Part shown: positions 9,011 through 18,257 of the stretch, in pieces
How positions within the stretch are numbered: the first letter of the stretch is position 1
Layout of the letters: every line of letters starts with the position of its first letter
Source: an uncultured Prevotellaceae bacterium
Lineage (GTDB): Bacteria > Bacteroidota > Bacteroidia > Bacteroidales > Bacteroidaceae
Assembly (NCBI GenBank): GCA_902794405.1
Contig: CADBHI010000002.1
Location: 1-64,000, forward strand
DNA length: 64,000 nt
Reading direction: 5' to 3'
Notes under the pieces: model-generated
Seen by the model: the letters and a program-made list of their open reading frames with translations, nothing else
Database searches by the model: none
What the model was told of the DNA's origin: nothing
Position numbers and translations under genes: made by a program

Positions 9011-11034
9011 CGTCGGAATAGTTCAAAGGTGAATTTACTGCCAAACCCTTGATAGTCGGCATTTAGGAAACTGGCAAAGAGTCCAATGGAGATGAGTCGG
9101 GTGGTGAATCCGTATCCTAATTCGGTATAGGGACGGGTGTTGTCAATGCTTAATACACTGAAATAGATGCGCTCTTTTTCAATATAATGTCCCAACAAGG
9201 GTAGCCATGAGGTAATCATCAATGGTGACTCGTAGCTGAGGTTGGCGCGGGCATAATAACGTGATTCATTATACCAATCACTATTGAGTAGTTGGAAATC
9301 GCCAGACCAGTCATCATCCCATCCCCCAGGCAACTTGTTCTCTCGGAAATGCTGGTAGTCAACAAAGTAGTTTTCTTTCTTGCGAGTGTAGAAACCACCG
9401 CCGACACGGGCATTGATAAGACGCATAGGCTTCATGCGATGCTTGATGGAGGCATCAAATTCCCAGCGTTCATAATCAATAAAAGAACTCAAAACTCCCT
9501 TGATGCCACGCTCGTAATCGACAGAAAGGACAGGCCCATTTCGCCAAGGTGTTAATTTGACGCAGAACATGGGCGCAAAACTATAGTAATTGCGTGGTTT
9601 CTTCCATTTTCTCATTTCATCAGTATTGTAGGCCACGCGGCGATGATAGGCGAATCCCGTGGTGAGTTCTATCCAGTCAAAGATCTTGATGTTGTTGCTA
9701 AGGGTCAGGTAGTTGTCGTCAAAGTATTCCAGATCCCTGTTGTCTAAGTTCAGTGTATCTCCATATTCTCTTTTTATCTCATCAATGACAACACCGCTAC
9801 CTATACGGTTGCCGTTACCATAGGTGAGTGACAAGTATCCATTGCGCTTTGGATTGTAGTGGAAGTAGAAGGGCATGGTGAAATAGAACTTCTCGTACTT
9901 GAAGTTATAGCCACACCACGGATAGAATTCAAAATAGCGATGGTTGTTGAAACGGAACTGGGCACCGAATTTCAGCCTGTATGAGAATCCTCGGCTACTA
10001 CTGTAGCTGATATACTGAGGGTCGAGAATAGGTGATAGTTTCATGTAGGTGTTCTCAGACTCATAGCGAATGCTGGATATCAGATTGTCGCCGATGGCAT
10101 CTTGCAGCACATCCTTGACAAAGTTAAAGTGTTCTACAGTGTCAACAACGACAGTGGTATCAGGTTGATGCGCTTCAGTATATCCTTTATAGATTTCCTT
10201 CTCCCGCTCAGTGAGTGGGATGGGACGGAGAGAGTCCATCATCTGGAGGTCGAAGACGTTGTTGATGCTGTCGGGCAGGGTGATGGGACAGTCGTAGACG
10301 GCTTCGAAACTTGCATTGATTTTATTGCCCATGAACTTGAAGTTCATAAACGTCTTGCATTGCTGTGGTAGCAGTGAACGGTTGTCGCTGTCACCTTGGG
10401 TGGTTTCTGTGTGGAAGCGTATCATGTCAAATTCACCGTTGAAAATGGCAGAGACAACTCTTCCTGTGCCTATGCTGACGACAGCTGTTCCTGACACTAA
10501 CTGAGTGTTCTTCAGCAGTCGTGGCCGGAAATTGACGATGGCAGTATCGCTTTCGTGTTGAATGATGCTGTAGTGATAAAAATGTCTGTTATGCTTGTTG
10601 AAGGGTGAAAGGATGTGATCGTTGTAGAGACAGATGTCGTAGATACTGGGCGTCATGAACTCCACTATGGTAGGCATGGCACGTCGGTTATGGCGGATGG
10701 TGCTGAAACAAACTTGTCTGTTTACGTCATATTGAGTGATGTCCTTAAAGGTAATCTTATTATAGGATTCTGCAATCAATTTGCGCTCACCATCGGCGAT
10801 GGAATACATGGACGGAATGAGCCATAGTGTAGGGTTGCGGCGAACGACGTTGTAATCGGTCTTGACGTAGACATTGGTTGTATGACCATTGAGGTCGTTG
10901 GGTGTGAAATTGCGCCTATAACTGAATATGCGATTCAGAACGAGAGAGTCAGCAATACTCCTCGAAAAAACAATGTTGGGCATACTTGTGAGTATGCCCA
11001 ACAATAGTATGGTTTTCAGTCTTTGGCATTTCAC
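9004..11034 (-). CDS. DUF5686-family outer-membrane protein
   Basis: A 676-residue exported protein. A basic start followed by the hydrophobic stretch TILLLGILTSMPNIVFS (about 8-24) is a signal peptide, and the product ends in FELFRRW with a terminal aromatic residue as expected for an outer-membrane beta-barrel. The alternating aromatic/polar strands of the second half fit a barrel. It matches the general pattern of DUF5686 proteins of Bacteroidota but lacks the N-terminal carboxypeptidase-regulatory-like domain common in longer relatives. The start is GTG (11032-11034), which keeps the signal peptide; the next in-frame ATG would remove it. Its role is unknown. It overlaps the helicase gene by 7 bases. 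Confidence 0.75.
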   Translation of the reverse strand: MKCQRLKTILLLGILTSMPNIVFSRSIADSLVLNRIFSYRRNFTPNDLNGHTTNVYVKTDYNVVRRNPTLWLIPSMYSIADGERKLIAESYNKITFKDITQYDVNRQVCFSTIRHNRRAMPTIVEFMTPSIYDICLYNDHILSPFNKHNRHFYHYSIIQHESDTAIVNFRPRLLKNTQLVSGTAVVSIGTGRVVSAIFNGEFDMIRFHTETTQGDSDNRSLLPQQCKTFMNFKFMGNKINASFEAVYDCPITLPDSINNVFDLQMMDSLRPIPLTEREKEIYKGYTEAHQPDTTVVVDTVEHFNFVKDVLQDAIGDNLISSIRYESENTYMKLSPILDPQYISYSSSRGFSYRLKFGAQFRFNNHRYFEFYPWCGYNFKYEKFYFTMPFYFHYNPKRNGYLSLTYGNGNRIGSGVVIDEIKREYGDTLNLDNRDLEYFDDNYLTLSNNIKIFDWIELTTGFAYHRRVAYNTDEMRKWKKPRNYYSFAPMFCVKLTPWRNGPVLSVDYERGIKGVLSSFIDYERWEFDASIKHRMKPMRLINARVGGGFYTRKKENYFVDYQHFRENKLPGGWDDDWSGDFQLLNSDWYNESRYYARANLSYESPLMITSWLPLLGHYIEKERIYFSVLSIDNTRPYTELGYGFTTRLISIGLFASFLNADYQGFGSKFTFELFRRW

Positions 11035-11039
11035 GACGA

Positions 11040-11069
11040 CAAAATTACAACAAAATTTTGAAGCCGCAA
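11040..11069 (-). promoter_or_regulatory. Bacteroidota-type promoter of the DUF5686 gene
   Basis: Read on the minus strand, a TTG (11067-11069) is followed after 19 bases by TAATTTTG (11040-11047), matching the -33 / -7 pattern of this phylum. The box ends only five bases before the GTG start, so the transcript would be almost leaderless if this promoter is used. Confidence 0.4.
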
Positions 11070-11074
11070 AATAT

Positions 11075-11947
11075 TTAACCCAAATACTTCATCAGAATCC
11101 TTGCATTTCCAGAATCGCGGAGCTTGGCGATGCTCTTTTCACGGATTTGGCGTACACGTTCACGTGTCAGACCTAACTGGTCACCAATCTCTTCGAGACC
11201 CTTTTCGTGGCAGCCAATGCCAAAGCATTCGCGGATAATGGTAATCTCACGGTCCTTAAGCACCTTGTTAAGAACGGTGTTCAGTTCCTGAGCCATTGAC
11301 TCGTGGTCAACCTGACGGTCGGTACGTGAATCGTCACCCGAGGCCATCACGTCAAGCATACAGTTGTCCTCACCGTCCTGGAAAGGTGCGTCGATTGACA
11401 CGTGGTGGCTGTCGGCTTGCATTGACTGGCTGATTTTCTCCTCATCCAGATGTGTTGCTTCACTCAGCTCCGATACGCTGGGATGGCGCTGATGCTCCTG
11501 CTCGAACTTGTTGATTTCGTGACCAATCTTATTTAAGGAACCAACCTGATTCAGGGGCAGGCGCACAATACGGCTCTGCTCGGCAATAGCCTGAAGAATT
11601 GACTGGCGAATCCACCAAACGGCGTAGGAGATGAATTTGAAACCGCGTGTCTCATCAAACTTCTGGGCAGCCTTAATCAGGCCGATGTTGCCCTCGTCGA
11701 TAAGGTCGGTCAGCGTTAGGCCCTGATGCTGGTATTGCTTGGCCACCGATACCACAAAGCGAAGATTGGCAGTAACAAGCTTGTCCTTGGCACGCTCGCC
11801 CTCGGGGCCACCCTTACGGATTTTCTGTGCCAGTTCAATTTCCTCGTCAATGCTAATCAGCGGCGCACGGCCAATTTCTACCAGATACTTGTCCAGAGCC
11901 TCACTCGAACGATTGGTGATACTCTTCTGAATCTTTAGTTGTCTCAT
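11075..11947 (-). CDS. rpoD: Primary RNA polymerase sigma factor (RpoD/SigA type)
   Basis: The 290-residue product is a group 1 sigma factor in the short form typical of Bacteroidota, without region 1.1. Region 1.2 is seen as ALDKYLVEIGRAPLIS, region 2 as LVTANLRFVVSVAKQYQ and DLIDEGNIGLIKAAQKFD, and the -10 recognition helix as GFKFISYAVWWIRQSIL. Region 3 follows, and a region 4.2 helix-turn-helix reads LEEIGDQLGLTRERVRQIRE near the end. It would direct transcription from the TTG/TAnnTTTG promoters found through this window. It is separated from uvrA by 124 bases containing a -7 box, so it can be transcribed independently. Confidence 0.95.
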   Translation of the reverse strand: MRQLKIQKSITNRSSEALDKYLVEIGRAPLISIDEEIELAQKIRKGGPEGERAKDKLVTANLRFVVSVAKQYQHQGLTLTDLIDEGNIGLIKAAQKFDETRGFKFISYAVWWIRQSILQAIAEQSRIVRLPLNQVGSLNKIGHEINKFEQEHQRHPSVSELSEATHLDEEKISQSMQADSHHVSIDAPFQDGEDNCMLDVMASGDDSRTDRQVDHESMAQELNTVLNKVLKDREITIIRECFGIGCHEKGLEEIGDQLGLTRERVRQIREKSIAKLRDSGNARILMKYLG

Positions 11948-12024
11948 CTTAATTACCCTTAAATCTTCCTGTTTAACTGCTTGATTATCAAGCCTATATG
12001 CATATATTAACCTTTAAAGCGATG

Positions 12025-12032
12025 CAAAGTTA
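12025..12032 (-). promoter_or_regulatory. Putative -7 box upstream of rpoD
   Basis: On the minus strand the sequence is TAACTTTG, a full match to TAnnTTTG, about 78 bases before the rpoD start. No good TTG element is found at the usual distance, so this is a tentative promoter. Confidence 0.45.
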
Positions 12033-12071
12033 CGAAAAATATCAATACGTTGTTATTGCTGTTAACAACTT

Positions 12072-14903
12072 TTAAAGTTTTTCTTTGAGATATTTTCCTG
12101 TTATGCTTTCCTTGCAGTGTACTATTTCTTCGGGCGTTCCAGCAAAAACCAGAGAGCCACCGCGATCTCCACCTTCAGGTCCAAGGTCAATCACATGGTC
12201 GGCACATTTGATAATTTCCATGTTGTGTTCAATGACGACGATGGTGTGGCCACGCTCAATTAGTGCGTCAAACGACTTCAGCAAACGGCTGATGTCGTGA
12301 AAGTGGAGACCAGTAGTTGGTTCATCGAAAATAAACATGGTGGAATCCTGACGTTCCAGTCCAATAAAGTAGGCCAGCTTCACTCTCTGATTCTCACCGC
12401 CTGACAGCGATGAAGAATTCTGACCTAACTTGATGTAGCCAAGACCGACGTCCTCTAATGGCTTCAGGCGTTTGACGATAGTCTTGCAGAGCGTAGCATT
12501 GGCTTTTGCGTATTCGCTGAAAAACTCAATGGCTTCCGAAATGGTCATGTTGAGCACATCGTCAATGTTCTTTCCGTTATAGCGTACGTCAAGGATGTCG
12601 TGCTTGAAACGGTGGCCGTGACAGGCTTCACATTCCAAAACAAGGTCAGCCATGAATTGCATTTCTACAGTGATAGTGCCAGCTCCCTTACATTCATCAC
12701 AACGTCCACCGTCAGCATTGAACGAGAAATACTGGCTGGTAAAGCCCATCTGCTGGCTTAGTGGCTGCTCAGCAAAAAGGTCACGAATGGCATCGTAGGC
12801 TTTGACGTAAGTGGCTGGATTTGATCGGGTTGACTTGCCAATGGGGTTCTGGTCGACAAACTCCACACGCTTGATAGCATCGATGTCGCCCTCCATACTG
12901 AGGTGTTCGCCGGGAGCGTCGGATACATCACCGAGACGGCGTTTAAGGGCAGGGTAGAGGATGCCTTTGATCAGACTCGACTTGCCACTTCCCGAAACAC
13001 CAGTCACCACAGTCATAACATTCAAAGGAATCTTTACGTCGATACCACGCAGGTTATTCATTCGGGCTCCTTTGATACTGATAAAACGGTTCCATGGACG
13101 ACGTGAAGAGGGGATAGGAATCTGCTCCTGGCCAGAGAGGTAGCGTACGGTGTAGGAAGCTCCCCACTGTTGGGGGAGTTTAGAGGGGGCTCCTTCAAAA
13201 ACGATTTCGCCGCCAAGCCTGCCGGCATCAGGACCTACATCAATCAGGTAGTCGGCGGCACGCATGATTTCCTCGTCGTGTTCAACCACTACCACCGTGT
13301 TGCCCAATGCTTGCAGCTCTTTGAGCACATGGATGAGCCTGTCTGTGTCTCGGGAATGGAGGCCAATGCTGGGTTCGTCGAGGATATAGAGTGAACCAAC
13401 GAGTGATGATCCAAGGCTTGTGCAGAGGTTAATACGTTGGCTTTCTCCGCCCGAAAGACTATTCGAGAGACGGTTGAGAGTTAGATAGCCAAGTCCCACA
13501 TCTAAAAGGAATTGCAGTCGCGATGTAATTTCCGTCAACAGACGTTTCCCGACTTCTGCATCATGTTCGCTGAGTTTGGTATGCATTCCTTCGGCATTAA
13601 GTGCTGTCAAGTGGTCGAACCATTCTTTCAATCTGACTATTGGCATCTGCACAAGGTCGGTAATACTGCGGCCATCAATCTTGACATGTTCTGCTTCGGG
13701 CTTCAGTCGGGTGCCGTGACATTTTGGACAGGTAGTCTTGCCGCGATAACGTGCCAACATCACTCGGTATTGAATCTTGTACTGGTTTTCCTTTACCATC
13801 TGAAAGAACTGGTCTATGCAGGGTTTTTCCTTTGCCTTGTGGTCGGAGGGTAGTCCGTGCCATAGCCAGTCCTTCTGTTCTCTTGTCAGGTTCATATAAG
13901 GCTCAAAGATGGGAAAGTCGTCCTTGGCGGCATGCTGAATGAACCACTGTTGCCATTCTTTCATTTTCTCACCATGCCAACATACCACGCAGCCGTCGTA
14001 GACTGATAGGGTGGTGTTGGGGATGACCAGCCGTTCGTCGATGCCAATTACCTGTCCGAACCCCTGACACTCTGGGCAAGCCCCAACAGGCGAATTGAAT
14101 GAAAATAGTTGGTCGGTAGGCTCTTCAAAAGTCATGCCGTCAGCCTCGTAACGCATTGAGAAGTCGTAAGTGATGTTAGACGGCAGGAACATCAGACGGC
14201 ACTCACCGCCACCCTCATAAAAGGCTGTCTCGGCAGAGTCAACGAGACGTGCAATGACATCCTTGGAGTTGTCGACTGAGAGTCGGTCGATGACGAGGTA
14301 GAGGGGATGGGGCTCATTGGTCTCATTGGCCAAATAGTCATCAATCCGCTGGAAGTCTCCGTCAACGAAAATTCGTGCATAGCCCTCCAGCATATACGCC
14401 TTTAATTGCTGTTCCAAAGTTCGTCCCTCGGCAATGCGTACGGGGGCCATAATTACGAACTTTGTCCCCTTCTGATACAGCAGCATCTGCTGCACTATGT
14501 CTTCAGTGGAGTGCTTCTTCACCTCCTGACCACTGATGGGAGAATAAGTATGGCCGATTCGAGCGTAGAGCAACCGCAGATATTCATAGATTTCCGTCGA
14601 TGTGCCTACTGTACTTCTTGGGTTACGAGAGATGACCTTCTGCTCGATAGCGATAGCAGGTGGTATGCCGCGGATGAAATCGCACTCGGGTTTGTTCATT
14701 CGCCCCAAGAACTGTCGGGCATAGCTTGACAGACTCTCTACATAACGACGTTGTCCTTCGGCATAGAGCGTGTCGAAAGCCAAAGATGATTTACCGGAGC
14801 CACTGACCCCGGCAATCACCACAAATTTGTTTCTCGGAATACGAACGTCAACGTTTTTCAGGTTGTTGACTCGTGCTCCTTTTATTTCAATGTACTCGCT
14901 CAA
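12072..14903 (-). CDS. uvrA: Excinuclease ABC subunit UvrA
   Basis: A 943-residue double-ABC ATPase that recognises bulky DNA damage and loads UvrB. Two P-loops are present (GVSGSGKSSLAFDTL at about 33-47; GVSGSGKSSLIKG at about 634), each with its signature (LSGGESQR about 490; LSGGENQR about 832) and Walker B (LYILDEPSIGLH; MFIFDEPTTGLH). The second zinc module is intact (CDECKGAG and CEACHGHRF). In the first module only CPECQGFG is seen; the preceding CxxC of classical UvrA is replaced by EADGM. A short hairpin repeat lies in frame at about 13158-13197. uxaB ends 18 bases upstream, so co-transcription is possible. Confidence 0.94.
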   Translation of the reverse strand: MSEYIEIKGARVNNLKNVDVRIPRNKFVVIAGVSGSGKSSLAFDTLYAEGQRRYVESLSSYARQFLGRMNKPECDFIRGIPPAIAIEQKVISRNPRSTVGTSTEIYEYLRLLYARIGHTYSPISGQEVKKHSTEDIVQQMLLYQKGTKFVIMAPVRIAEGRTLEQQLKAYMLEGYARIFVDGDFQRIDDYLANETNEPHPLYLVIDRLSVDNSKDVIARLVDSAETAFYEGGGECRLMFLPSNITYDFSMRYEADGMTFEEPTDQLFSFNSPVGACPECQGFGQVIGIDERLVIPNTTLSVYDGCVVCWHGEKMKEWQQWFIQHAAKDDFPIFEPYMNLTREQKDWLWHGLPSDHKAKEKPCIDQFFQMVKENQYKIQYRVMLARYRGKTTCPKCHGTRLKPEAEHVKIDGRSITDLVQMPIVRLKEWFDHLTALNAEGMHTKLSEHDAEVGKRLLTEITSRLQFLLDVGLGYLTLNRLSNSLSGGESQRINLCTSLGSSLVGSLYILDEPSIGLHSRDTDRLIHVLKELQALGNTVVVVEHDEEIMRAADYLIDVGPDAGRLGGEIVFEGAPSKLPQQWGASYTVRYLSGQEQIPIPSSRRPWNRFISIKGARMNNLRGIDVKIPLNVMTVVTGVSGSGKSSLIKGILYPALKRRLGDVSDAPGEHLSMEGDIDAIKRVEFVDQNPIGKSTRSNPATYVKAYDAIRDLFAEQPLSQQMGFTSQYFSFNADGGRCDECKGAGTITVEMQFMADLVLECEACHGHRFKHDILDVRYNGKNIDDVLNMTISEAIEFFSEYAKANATLCKTIVKRLKPLEDVGLGYIKLGQNSSSLSGGENQRVKLAYFIGLERQDSTMFIFDEPTTGLHFHDISRLLKSFDALIERGHTIVVIEHNMEIIKCADHVIDLGPEGGDRGGSLVFAGTPEEIVHCKESITGKYLKEKL
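13158..13197. repeat. GC-rich hairpin repeat inside uvrA
   Basis: On the plus strand CTCCCC (13160-13165) and GGGGAG (13173-13178) form a stem with a 7-base loop, followed by a purine-rich TTTAGAGGGGGCTCC arm. The composition resembles the short palindromic repeats scattered between Bacteroidota genes, but here it is translated, encoding the segment around APSKLPQQWGAS between the first ABC module and YLSG. That location is a variable linker, so UvrA could tolerate it. Confidence 0.5.
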
Positions 14904-14921
14904 TTTCTCAATTTCTCATTA

Positions 14922-16361
14922 TCAGAGAATAGTCTTCACTGCCTCAAGCATGCCCTTCTGCTGAATCAGGTCAAGGTAGTTCTTTACCTTCATATTCAGA
15001 CCCTGAATCTTGTTAAGGTCTTCCTGCCAGATGAACTCAGCACCGAGAACTCCGTCGGTCACCTTCTGCGTATCGCCGGTAGCCCACAAATCTTTTAGCA
15101 AGTCCATGATCTTCTGGTCATCGTTGGGCACAATTTCAACACCGTCCTCGCGCGTACCTCCTTTATAATATGTAATGATGGCTGCCAGACCGAATACCAG
15201 TCCCTTAGGAAGTTCACCCTTGCGCTCGAGATAAATCTTTAGACCAGGAAGGTCACGGGTCTGGAACTTCGGGAAAGAGTTCAGCATGATGCTGGTCACC
15301 TGATGGTCAACAAAAGGATTGTCGAAACGCTCCAGTACATCACTGGCAAACTTCTCTAATTCTTCCATTGGGAGGTCGAGTGTCTGCATCAGTTCGTCGA
15401 ACTGTACCTTGTGAATATACTTGCCAATCACCTCGTGGTTGCAGGCATCACGGACGATGTTCACACCACTAAGGAAGGCTACAGGTGAAAGAACGGTATG
15501 TGGGCCGTTCAATAGCGTCACCTTACGCTTGTGGTATGGCTCTTCGCTGGGCACAAATAGTACATGCAAACCGGCCTTGTCTGCGGGGAACTCTGCAGCG
15601 ATCTCCTTTGGTGCCTCGATGACCCACAGGTGGAAGTTCTCTGCTTGTACGACGAGATTGTCGCGGTAGCAGATCTTCTCCTGAATTTGCTTGATTTCGT
15701 TGCGGGGAAAGCCAGGCACGATGCGGTCTACAAGCGTAGCATAGACACCGCACGACTCCTCGAACCACTTCTTGAAGTCTGTGGGCAGTTGCCACAGTTC
15801 AATGTACTTCTCTATGCAGTCCTTCAGCACATGGCCGTTCAGGAAAATCAGTTCGCAGGGGAATATAATGAGACCTTTCGTGGGATCACCGTTGAAGGTC
15901 TGCCAGCGGCGGTAAAGGAGTTGTACCAGTTTGCCAGGGTATGAGCTGGCAGGAGCATCGTCGAGCTTGCAGGTTGGGTCAAAGGCGATGCCAGCCTCAG
16001 TGGTATTCGAGATGACGAAGCGAATCTCTGGCTGGTCGGCCAAAGCCATAAAAGCGGCGTTTTGTGTATAGGGGTTCAGTGCACGGCTGATGACGTCGAT
16101 GCGCTCCAGCGTGTTTACGGCTTTGCCGTTCTCTCGGCCCTGAAGGTTTACGTGGTATAGGCAGTCTTGGCCGTTGAGCCATTCTACCATACCCTTCTCA
16201 ATAGGCTGTACAACGACGACTGAGCCGTTGAAGTCAGTCTTCTGGTCCATGTTCCAGATAATCCAGTCAACGAATGCGCGGAGGAAGTTGCCCTCACCAA
16301 ACTGAATCACTTTCTCTGGCATCACGCTCTTCGGTGCAAATTGCTTGTTTAATGGTTTCAT
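14922..16361 (-). CDS. uxaB: Tagaturonate reductase (altronate oxidoreductase)
   Basis: UxaB reduces D-tagaturonate to D-altronate with NADH in galacturonate (pectin) breakdown. The 479-residue product matches the E. coli enzyme as I recall it along its length: N-terminal PEKVIQFGEGNFLRAFVDW (about 15-33), VVVQPIEKG, FVISNTTEAGIAFDP, IIFPCELIFLNG, YHKRKVTLLNGPHTVLSPVAF. It belongs to the long-chain mannitol dehydrogenase family. It starts at ATG 16361 with a good upstream promoter. No other uronate gene is nearby, so it appears as a single-gene entry to the pathway followed by uvrA. Confidence 0.93.
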   Translation of the reverse strand: MKPLNKQFAPKSVMPEKVIQFGEGNFLRAFVDWIIWNMDQKTDFNGSVVVVQPIEKGMVEWLNGQDCLYHVNLQGRENGKAVNTLERIDVISRALNPYTQNAAFMALADQPEIRFVISNTTEAGIAFDPTCKLDDAPASSYPGKLVQLLYRRWQTFNGDPTKGLIIFPCELIFLNGHVLKDCIEKYIELWQLPTDFKKWFEESCGVYATLVDRIVPGFPRNEIKQIQEKICYRDNLVVQAENFHLWVIEAPKEIAAEFPADKAGLHVLFVPSEEPYHKRKVTLLNGPHTVLSPVAFLSGVNIVRDACNHEVIGKYIHKVQFDELMQTLDLPMEELEKFASDVLERFDNPFVDHQVTSIMLNSFPKFQTRDLPGLKIYLERKGELPKGLVFGLAAIITYYKGGTREDGVEIVPNDDQKIMDLLKDLWATGDTQKVTDGVLGAEFIWQEDLNKIQGLNMKVKNYLDLIQQKGMLEAVKTIL

Positions 16362-16420
16362 TGCTAATATGAATAAATTATATTTTAAGAAGTTTGTTAT
16401 GAATTCTTAGGTTTAGAGTG

Positions 16421-16450
16421 CAAAGTTACGAATAATATTTGAACCACCAA
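16421..16450 (-). promoter_or_regulatory. Promoter of uxaB
   Basis: On the minus strand TTG (16448-16450), preceded by TT-rich sequence, is followed after 19 bases by TAACTTTG (16421-16428). This is a full match to the Bacteroidota -33/-7 pattern. It lies about 60 bases before the uxaB start, in the 162-base gap after the glycosyltransferase gene. Confidence 0.65.
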
Positions 16451-16523
16451 ACATCCCATTACATTATTTCTTAAAAAACTACGTAAAGGTTTTAGTAAGA
16501 CACTCAATACCAAAGGCAATGTC

Positions 16524-17654
16524 TCATCTATAGGTTTCTCTGTAGACTGTTTCGTATAATTCGAGTAACTGTTCTGCCGTGTTTCTCCAGGAAAACAGTG
16601 TTGAACGTTGCAGTCCGATTTTTACTTGTTGCTCATAGAAGTCTTTGTCATTCTCTAAACGTAACAGCTGTTCACAAATTTCATCAGCGCTCTCTGGATT
16701 GACGAGGATGGCATCTTCTCCTGCAATCTCTGGCATGGAGGAAGTGTTGCTGGTGACGACAGGTGTACCGCAGGCCATCGCCTCGAGCAGGGGGATGCCG
16801 AAACTCTCACGTAGTGAGGTATAGAGGAAGGCGAAAGCCCCACTATAGACATACGGTAGGTCGGAGTTGACGATGTAACCTGGCATCTCGATCATCTGTC
16901 GGATATTCTCTATATGGTTGCGGCTGATGATATCGTCGAGGTACTGGCGGTCGAGGTCAGCCATCAGCAGTTTGCGTTTTACCGTAGAGCGCTCCAGATA
17001 CTTGGAGTAGGCAACGAGGGTGCGCTCAGTATTCTTCTTTGGATCAGTGTTGCCAAGGAAGAACAGGTAACCTCGCTCTTCCATATACTTGGCAAACACG
17101 CAATCCTCGTCATCCATGGGACGGAACCAGTCGTTATAGCCATTATAAATCATGGCTATTTGTTTATCGGGTAACCCTAACTTCTGGATAATGTTGTTCT
17201 TTTCGAACTTGGAGACGGTGATAATACGCTTGCACTTCTTCAGGATGCGTGGCACCACCATGCGGCGGTAGAACCATCCCATGTTCTGGTAGAGTGAACG
17301 GTTACGCTTGTCGCGTGGTTCTAAGAAGATGATGTCGTGAAGCGTAAGAATGAGAGGAACTTTACAATGGATGGGGGCCGTATTGCTGGTACAGTGTAAC
17401 AAATCGACATTGGTCTCACGTACAGCCTTGGGTAGTGAGATTTGCTCCCATGTGGGATAGAAGTTGCCTCCTACCTCAATGATGTGAACATTGTGTGAGT
17501 CCTCTATACAACGATCAGGACCAGGTGCAACAAAAACAAAGTACTCGTTGTGAAGGTCCATCTTCTGCAACTCAATGATTTCCTGCAGCACCACATAGTC
17601 CATGCCGTGCTTGTTCTTGCGGAAAATCCGCTGGGCTTCGATTCCTATTCTCAT
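16524..17654 (-). CDS. Glycosyltransferase family 4
   Basis: A 376-residue GT-B enzyme predicted to add a sugar from a nucleotide donor to a lipid-linked glycan at the inner face of the membrane. The C-terminal donor-binding half shows YLFFLGNTDPKKNTERTL (about 196-213), and the E-x7-E motif appears as ESFGIPLLEAMACGTPVV (about 280). The N-terminal half contains LILTLHDIIFLEP, as in mannosyltransferases of the WbaZ type. It is last in a four-gene minus-strand run; its start overlaps the acetyltransferase stop by 4 bases. The acceptor and sugar cannot be deduced. Confidence 0.88.
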   Translation of the reverse strand: MRIGIEAQRIFRKNKHGMDYVVLQEIIELQKMDLHNEYFVFVAPGPDRCIEDSHNVHIIEVGGNFYPTWEQISLPKAVRETNVDLLHCTSNTAPIHCKVPLILTLHDIIFLEPRDKRNRSLYQNMGWFYRRMVVPRILKKCKRIITVSKFEKNNIIQKLGLPDKQIAMIYNGYNDWFRPMDDEDCVFAKYMEERGYLFFLGNTDPKKNTERTLVAYSKYLERSTVKRKLLMADLDRQYLDDIISRNHIENIRQMIEMPGYIVNSDLPYVYSGAFAFLYTSLRESFGIPLLEAMACGTPVVTSNTSSMPEIAGEDAILVNPESADEICEQLLRLENDKDFYEQQVKIGLQRSTLFSWRNTAEQLLELYETVYRETYR

Positions 17655-18241
17655 ATCTGTTTAATGATTTTTGCAGGTACCCCAGCCACTAATGAATGGG
17701 GCGGAACATCCTTCGTAACAACTGCTCCTGCAGCAATGACACAATGATTTCCAATGGTGACGCCAGGCAAGACTACAGCGTTGGCACCAATCCAGATATC
17801 GTCACTAATGGTGACTTGCTGGGTTGACACGCCTTGTTCGTCGATGCGCCTTTCTGGTGCTTCGAAATTGTGGTTCAGCGCCGTCACAGTAATACCCTGT
17901 GCCAGATTGACGTGGCTACCGATGGTGACAGGTCCAATGATGGTGTTATGCAGTCCGATGCGGGTATGGTCACCAATGATGACATCGCCAACGGCATTGT
18001 TGATGCAACTGTATGACTCTATCACGCTCTTCTGTCCCAGAGAGAAGCGACGATAAGGCGGGGTGTCCATGCGGACGGAGCGGTATATCTTCGAATCGCG
18101 GCCCCGATGCTGGTACAGAGGTGCCAGCAGCCTGACGTACCATCTCGGACGAGCGTCACGCTGGTTCATGATCAGCCAGTCAAGGGTCTTTTTCAGCATG
18201 GGGCTTCCCTTCAGTTTCAAGCGTAGTTCCTCGATGTTCAT
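17651..18241 (-). CDS. Left-handed beta-helix acyltransferase (WcaF/serine-acetyltransferase type)
   Basis: The 196-residue product has hexapeptide repeats from about residue 85 onward (VIIGDHTRIGLHNTIIGPVTIGS, broken here only for illustration of the [LIV]-G-x4 rhythm), a loop LNHNF holding the probable catalytic histidine, and the typical end VVTKDVPPHSLVAGVPAK. Such enzymes O-acetylate sugars or glycan intermediates using acetyl-CoA. It lies between two glycosyltransferases (16-base gap upstream, 4-base overlap downstream), so it probably modifies the same glycan. Confidence 0.88.
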   Translation of the reverse strand: MNIEELRLKLKGSPMLKKTLDWLIMNQRDARPRWYVRLLAPLYQHRGRDSKIYRSVRMDTPPYRRFSLGQKSVIESYSCINNAVGDVIIGDHTRIGLHNTIIGPVTIGSHVNLAQGITVTALNHNFEAPERRIDEQGVSTQQVTISDDIWIGANAVVLPGVTIGNHCVIAAGAVVTKDVPPHSLVAGVPAKIIKQI

Positions 18242-18257
18242 GTTTGCACCTTATATA

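Noticed and set aside
10928..11176. Plus-strand open frame of 82 codons between the DUF5686 gene and rpoD
   Set aside because: Antisense to two well-supported genes, no homology-like pattern; a shadow frame.
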